Assembly: GCA_007121755.1 (NCBI GenBank)
Contig: SKJZ01000158.1
Span: 1-18,446, forward strand
Direction: 5' to 3'
DNA: 18,446 bases
Origin: Halorhodospira sp.
GTDB lineage: Bacteria; Pseudomonadota; Gammaproteobacteria; Nitrococcales; Halorhodospiraceae
Below, piece after piece: positions 14,699 to 18,446 of the stretch (position 1 is its first letter; each line of letters begins with the position of its first letter). The notes beneath the pieces were generated by a model that worked only from the letters and a program-made list of their open reading frames with translations, was not told the DNA's origin and ran no database searches. The translations under genes were made by a program, and so were the position numbers.

Positions 14699-16777
14699 TC
14701 AAACCGCGACGCGGGCTAGCACGTCGTGGAGCGCCGCCCGTTTCAGCGGCTTCGTCATATAGTCGTCGCATCCGGCGGCGAGACAGCGATCGCGCACGCT
14801 CTCGACCGCGTGGGCGGAGAGGATCACCACCGGTGTGCGCGGGCGGCCCGACTCGGCCTCCAGTTCCCGCACCATCCGGGTCGCCTGTTCGCCGTCCAGC
14901 CTCGGCATCTGAAGGTCCATCAGGATCAGGTCGTAGTCCTTCTCGGCCCACGCCCGCACCGCCGCGTGCCCGTCCTCGACCACGTCCACGCGGCAGTCGG
15001 CCTGTTCCAGCATGGTGCGGACCAGTAGCGCGTTGACCGGCTCGTCTTCAGCCACCAACACCCGCAATCTCTCGCCATCGGCCCGCCGCCGGGTCGACCC
15101 GACGTCCGGCTCGTCAGCCCCGGTGGCCTCCGGAGCCGCTTCCACCTCCGGCAACACAGCGGTAAAGGTGAATGTCGTCCCCCCGCCCGGGGTGTCCTCT
15201 ACCCCCATCTCGCCGTCCATCAAGTGGACGAACTCGCGGCAGATCTTCAGACCCAATCCGCTGCCGCCATACCCGCGCTCGGCGGCGTGGACCTGGGTGA
15301 ACGGTTCGAAAACCAAATCCCGCTGCTCTTCGGGAATGCCGATGCCGGTATCGCGGACGGAGAACCGCAACCGCTCTCCGGAATCCCTCTCAACCCGCAC
15401 ATGGACCCCACCCTGCTCGGTGAACTTGAGCGCATTGCTCACCAGGTTGCTGAGGATCTCGCCCAACCGGGCGGCATCCCCCTCCACCCACGTGGGAACC
15501 GCCGGATCGACATCGAGTTCCAACGTGAGCCCCCGTTTCCGGGCGGTCAAGCGCATGAGGTCGAGTTGCTGCTCCAACAGCCGATGCAGCGCGAAGGGCT
15601 CGCGCTTGAGCACCGCCCGTCCGGCCTCGATCCGCGACAAGTCGAGCAGCGTATCGATCAACGACAACAGGTTTTCGCCCGCGGTCCGGCAGAGCTTCAG
15701 GTAGTAACGCTGGGTCTCGTCGAGTTCGGTGCCGCTGAGAAGCTCGGAGAAGCCGATGATAGCGTTCAACGGTGTGCGCAGATCGTGGCTGACCGCCGCG
15801 AGAAAGTCGCTCTTGACGCGGTTGGCCCGCTCCGCCTCCTGGCGCGCCTTGCGCAGCGACTCCTCCTGGCGTTTCTGTTCGCTGATATCGTGGAAGACGG
15901 CGACGAAGTAAGCGATCTTCCCCGTGCTGTTGCGCACTGCGGAGATGGCCGCCCACTCCGGATACACCATGCCATCCTTGCGCCGGTTCCAGATCTCGCC
16001 CTCCCACGAGCCGGACGTCCGGAGGGTCTGCCACATGTCCCGGTAGAAGTCGGGTCCGTGCAAGCCGGATGAAAGGATGCCCGGCGTCTGTCCGATCACA
16101 TCTTCCGCCTCGTAACCGGTAATCCGGGTAAAGGCGGGATTGACCCGCTGGATGACTCCGGAGGCGTCCGAGATCAGCGTCGCCTGGCTGGTTTCGAATG
16201 CGGCCGCCAGCAGTTGGAGTTCCCGGTGCTCCTTTTCCAACTCCCGCACCCCGGCCTCCACGGCGAGTTGCGCCCGGCGCCGTTCCAGACTGTCGACCAC
16301 CGTTTGACCCAGATCCTGGAGCATCTCCAGATCTTCTTCACTCAATACCCGGGGCCGGTAGTCTTTGATGCAGAGCATGCCGACGCGGTACCGGCCCTCG
16401 ACCGTCAACGGTACGCCAGCGTAGAAGCGGACATGTGGAGGGTTGGTCACCATTGGGTTATCACGGAAACGGGAATCCTCCAACGCATCCGGAACGATAA
16501 ACTGCCCCTCTTCGCAAATGCCGTGGGCGCAGAAGGCGATCTCGCGGTCGGTCTCGGGGACGTCGACGCCCTGGGCCGACTTGAACCACTGCCGGTGCCG
16601 GTCCACCAGCGAGACCAGAGCGACCGGCACATCGAAGACGCGGCAGGCGAGCCGCGTAACCCGGTCGAAGGCCTCCTCCGGAGGGGTGTCGAGGATCTCG
16701 CAACGATAGAGGGCGGCAAGCCGCCGTTCTTCATCGGTCGGAATCGGAGGACTGCCGCTAGCGGGGGTACCGGACAC
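14699..16777 (-). CDS. Soluble hybrid sensor histidine kinase (GAF-PAS-HisKA-HATPase-REC)
   Basis: This 692-residue protein has a GAF domain (about 20-170; FCAHGICEEGQFIVPDALED, then FYAGVPL). A PAS domain follows (about 195-310; NPAFTRITGYEAEDVIGQTPG) with a PAC segment ending FHDISEQKRQ. The HisKA motif contains H331 in AVSHDLRTPLNAIIGF. The ATPase domain has SNALKF (about 447), DTGIGIPEEQ and GGSGLGLKIC. A C-terminal receiver carries D621 in LILMDLQMP and K in MTKPL. All catalytic residues look intact. It has no membrane segment, so it senses a cytoplasmic or diffusible signal; the PAS ligand is unknown. No output domain or response regulator lies nearby, so phosphotransfer to a distant partner is likely. 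The GTG at 16775-16777 is preceded by GGGAGAG at a good distance. Confidence 0.94.
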   Translation of the reverse strand: MSGTPASGSPPIPTDEERRLAALYRCEILDTPPEEAFDRVTRLACRVFDVPVALVSLVDRHRQWFKSAQGVDVPETDREIAFCAHGICEEGQFIVPDALEDSRFRDNPMVTNPPHVRFYAGVPLTVEGRYRVGMLCIKDYRPRVLSEEDLEMLQDLGQTVVDSLERRRAQLAVEAGVRELEKEHRELQLLAAAFETSQATLISDASGVIQRVNPAFTRITGYEAEDVIGQTPGILSSGLHGPDFYRDMWQTLRTSGSWEGEIWNRRKDGMVYPEWAAISAVRNSTGKIAYFVAVFHDISEQKRQEESLRKARQEAERANRVKSDFLAAVSHDLRTPLNAIIGFSELLSGTELDETQRYYLKLCRTAGENLLSLIDTLLDLSRIEAGRAVLKREPFALHRLLEQQLDLMRLTARKRGLTLELDVDPAVPTWVEGDAARLGEILSNLVSNALKFTEQGGVHVRVERDSGERLRFSVRDTGIGIPEEQRDLVFEPFTQVHAAERGYGGSGLGLKICREFVHLMDGEMGVEDTPGGGTTFTFTAVLPEVEAAPEATGADEPDVGSTRRRADGERLRVLVAEDEPVNALLVRTMLEQADCRVDVVEDGHAAVRAWAEKDYDLILMDLQMPRLDGEQATRMVRELEAESGRPRTPVVILSAHAVESVRDRCLAAGCDDYMTKPLKRAALHDVLARVAV

Positions 16778-16883
16778 TCGGTCTCTCTCCCTGGATGAAT
16801 GCGGACCCGGATGCGCCGGGATTCGCGGGCAAGCCTACACCCCCACGCAATCCGAGTCCCGGCCAGTGTACCGGCCATAACCC

Positions 16884-16911
16884 CGATAAGCTGCCGTAAG
16901 TTACTTTATCG
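16884..16911. promoter_or_regulatory. Inverted repeat upstream of the hybrid kinase
   Basis: CGATAA (16884-16889) and TTATCG (16906-16911) form a 6-bp inverted repeat separated by 16 bp. They lie in the 157-bp gap between the cytochrome stop and the kinase start. This is the most AT-rich stretch of the gap, so it is the likeliest place for the kinase promoter. Neither a clear -10/-35 pair nor a T-run terminator was found, so the role is uncertain. Confidence 0.3.
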
Positions 16912-16934
16912 TAGACGGGGCAAAAGAAGCTCCG

Positions 16935-17648
16935 CTAGCGGGGGGCGGCGCGCTCCGGCATCACCAGACGGGAGATATAATCCGCCACCACCTCGACGTC
17001 CTCATCGCTGTAACCCCGCAGGACCAGCACCATATCCGGATTGGCGTTGCGCCGCTCCAGATCTCGGATCTCCTTGGTCTGGCGCACCAGATAGCCGTAG
17101 TGCTGCCCGGCGAGAACCGGCTTGAACCGCTCCGCGTCCCCTTCGCCGTTGACCCCGTGGCACTCCCGGCAGTCACGGTTGTAGAGGCGCTCGCCGCGCG
17201 CCAAATCGTCCCCCGGCCCCTTGCCGTTATCGCCCGGGATCGGCAGCGATTCGAGGTAGGCGGCGATATGAGGCAGGTCGTCGTACTCAAGGATGTGCTC
17301 ATCGGCGAACGGGTACATCGTCGGATTATCGCGGCTGCCCCGGCGGATATCGAGGATCTGCTTAATCAGCACCGAGGCGTGTTGGCCGGCGAGCTGTGGA
17401 TAGGTGCCGTCCTGGCGGCCCGATCCGTCCGCTCGATGGCAACCCTGGCAGTAGACATAGGCGTAGCGGCCTTGCTCGTAGTCGACCTCGACGCTCAGCA
17501 GCGCGTTGACCTCATCCTCCGTGTGCTCCCATACATAGTCTTCCGCTTCGATGCCGGGCGCTCTCGGCTGCTCCCCGATCTCTGCCCCCTGGAGGGTGAA
17601 GACCACCACCAACAGGGGCGCAACCAGCAACAGGTGGGGCATTCTCAT
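16935..17648 (-). CDS. Dihaem cytochrome c (c4/c553-like), second of pair
   Basis: This 237-residue protein starts with a signal peptide (MRMPHLLLVAPLLVVVFTLQ, likely cut near residue 22), placing it in the periplasm. Two haem-binding motifs are present: CQGCH at 67-71 and CRECH at 160-164. Candidate axial methionines are M111 and M206. Each half shows the PQLAGQ or PVLAGQ segment typical of c4/c553 domains, so the protein is a tandem of two class I domains. It should carry electrons between a quinol oxidase complex and a terminal acceptor. The ATG at 17646-17648 has AAGGAGAG about 6 nt upstream; a longer frame to 17702 would overlap the preceding gene. It is 37 bp downstream of the first cytochrome gene and shares its transcript. 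Confidence 0.92.
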   Translation of the reverse strand: MRMPHLLLVAPLLVVVFTLQGAEIGEQPRAPGIEAEDYVWEHTEDEVNALLSVEVDYEQGRYAYVYCQGCHRADGSGRQDGTYPQLAGQHASVLIKQILDIRRGSRDNPTMYPFADEHILEYDDLPHIAAYLESLPIPGDNGKGPGDDLARGERLYNRDCRECHGVNGEGDAERFKPVLAGQHYGYLVRQTKEIRDLERRNANPDMVLVLRGYSDEDVEVVADYISRLVMPERAAPR

Positions 17649-17685
17649 CGATGCTCTCCTTATCGGACCGGCCACCCGGACCGTA

Positions 17686-18309
17686 TCAATCCAAAGTCGC
17701 ATGATACTCGGCCACCGCCCGCATCTCTTCCTCGGTCATGCGCATGACCACCCTTTGCATCGCCATGCGCGAGTCGTTGTCCCGCTCGCCGGCGGCAAAC
17801 CGCTTCATCTCTTGGAAGGCGTACTCGGCGTACTGGCCGGCCAGACGCGGGAAACGGGGCTGGCCGCGAGCGTCTTCGCCGTGACAACCGGCGCACGCGG
17901 GAAACCCGGAGTCGGGATTGCCCTCGAAGTGGATCGTCTCGCCCCAGGCGACTAGTTCGGGATCGTCGGGTTCCTCGGGCCGGACCGTCTGGCTGGCGTA
18001 CCACGCCGCCACCGCGCGCCGCTCCCTCTCGCTGAGCTGGATCGCCATCGGCTCCATGAGGGGGCTAGGCCGTAAGTCGCCGGTAAAGTCCTCCAACTGC
18101 TTGACGATATAGTCCTCATCGAGCCCGGCGAGTTTCGGCCACACCGGGTTCGGCGGCGAGATTCCGTTACCGTCGGCTCCGTGGCAACCGGCGCAACCCC
18201 GCTCCTTGACCAGCCTCTCCCCTTCCGCCGTCGCCTCTGACTGCGCATGGAGCGCCGACGACACCATTGCGGTGCCGATCAATACGCCCGTGAGAAACGA
18301 TCTTCGCAT
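17686..18309 (-). CDS. Dihaem cytochrome c4-like protein, first of pair
   Basis: This 207-residue protein has a signal peptide (MRRSFLTGVLIGTAMVSSAL, likely cut after HA near residue 22). It carries two identical haem motifs, CAGCH at 39-43 and 139-143. M85 or M88 and M182 or M184 are candidate axial ligands. WPKLAGLDEDYI and FPRLAGQYAEYA mark the two class I domains. The length and two-domain layout fit cytochrome c4, a periplasmic electron carrier to terminal oxidases in many gammaproteobacteria. The ATG at 18307-18309 has GGAGAG about 9 nt upstream. It leads a two-gene operon with the following dihaem cytochrome; the two differ clearly in sequence, so they are not a recent duplication. Confidence 0.92.
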   Translation of the reverse strand: MRRSFLTGVLIGTAMVSSALHAQSEATAEGERLVKERGCAGCHGADGNGISPPNPVWPKLAGLDEDYIVKQLEDFTGDLRPSPLMEPMAIQLSERERRAVAAWYASQTVRPEEPDDPELVAWGETIHFEGNPDSGFPACAGCHGEDARGQPRFPRLAGQYAEYAFQEMKRFAAGERDNDSRMAMQRVVMRMTEEEMRAVAEYHATLD

Positions 18310-18363
18310 CAACCCGCTCTCCAATTCCCGCCCAGTATGGCCGATTATCGATAGTGTGCCGCG

Positions 18364-18446
18364 TTAGGCGGGGGGTCCGCAAAGCTCACCTGCGCCTACC
18401 CCGGACACGAAGCGCGGATGGACACGCAGCTTGCTTTCAGGCATCA
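18364..18446 (-). other. Short open frame at the right edge, possible gene tail or intergenic repeat
   Basis: A minus-strand frame enters from the right edge and ends with TAA at 18364-18366. From the ATG at 18442-18444 it reads MPESKLRVHPRFVSGVGAGE and then LCGPPA. It could be the last codons of a gene lying outside the window, or the translation of a non-coding intergenic repeat. I do not recognise the peptide. The cytochrome promoter should lie between here and 18309; GATAAT at about 18345 is a possible -10 element without a good -35. Confidence 0.25.

Noticed and set aside
16931..16942. Palindrome CCGCTAGCGG at the cytochrome stop as an intrinsic terminator
   Set aside because: It overlaps the stop codon, leaves no proper loop, and the T-rich run after it is weak.
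1..18446. CRISPR array, tRNA or rRNA genes, attachment sites
   Set aside because: No regularly spaced repeats, tRNA-like cloverleaf or rRNA-like sequence was seen on either strand by reading.

Overview
The window is GC-rich chromosomal DNA (about two thirds G+C by eye) with tightly packed genes. Several products point to a gammaproteobacterium, perhaps near the Chromatiales/Ectothiorhodospiraceae. These are a DUF3683-type flavin/iron-sulfur oxidoreductase, paired c4-like dihaem cytochromes, an acyl-ligase/ACP/acyltransferase fusion, and DUF2452 and DUF985 proteins. This placement comes from family recall, not a search. No rRNA, tRNA, CRISPR array or intact insertion sequence was seen, and no stretch over 300 bases lacks a gene.

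Layout. (1) At the left edge is the start of a ribbon-helix-helix antitoxin-like gene on the minus strand. (2) Positions 228-6973 hold a minus-strand operon: DUF985 cupin, DUF2007 zinc-ribbon protein, SWIM/SNF2 helicase, and a 399-aa protein of unknown function. A plus-strand island (about 1428-2671) with an Rpn/YhgA-like nuclease gene sits exactly at the helicase/399-aa junction. A 57-bp piece of the 399-aa gene start is present on both sides of it. (3) Positions 7039-10195 hold a DUF2452 gene converging on a fused acyl-activating/acyltransferase gene. (4) Positions 10327-14175 hold a 1282-residue D-lactate/glycolate-dehydrogenase-like oxidoreductase. (5) Positions 14180-16777 hold a soluble hybrid histidine kinase followed 3 bp later by a hypoxanthine-DNA glycosylase. 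(6) Positions 16935-18309 hold two consecutive dihaem cytochrome c genes.

The most interesting part is the Rpn island. The nuclease gene keeps the PD-(D/E)XK residues. It also has an in-frame internal ATG at 2417 behind a near-ideal Shine-Dalgarno sequence (GGAGGAG), which would give a separate 72-aa C-terminal protein. That protein begins just before three tandem four-residue xxGE repeats. This matches the published Rpn gene-within-a-gene toxin-antitoxin design, in which a short product (RpnS) restrains the toxic full-length nuclease (RpnL) in phage defence. The island has also rewired its host operon. The strong ribosome-binding site and GTGA overlap that once coupled the 399-aa gene to the helicase now serve a 29-codon stub. 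The full-length gene starts at an ATG with no visible Shine-Dalgarno sequence, directly behind a diverged relic of the cupin gene's 3' end.
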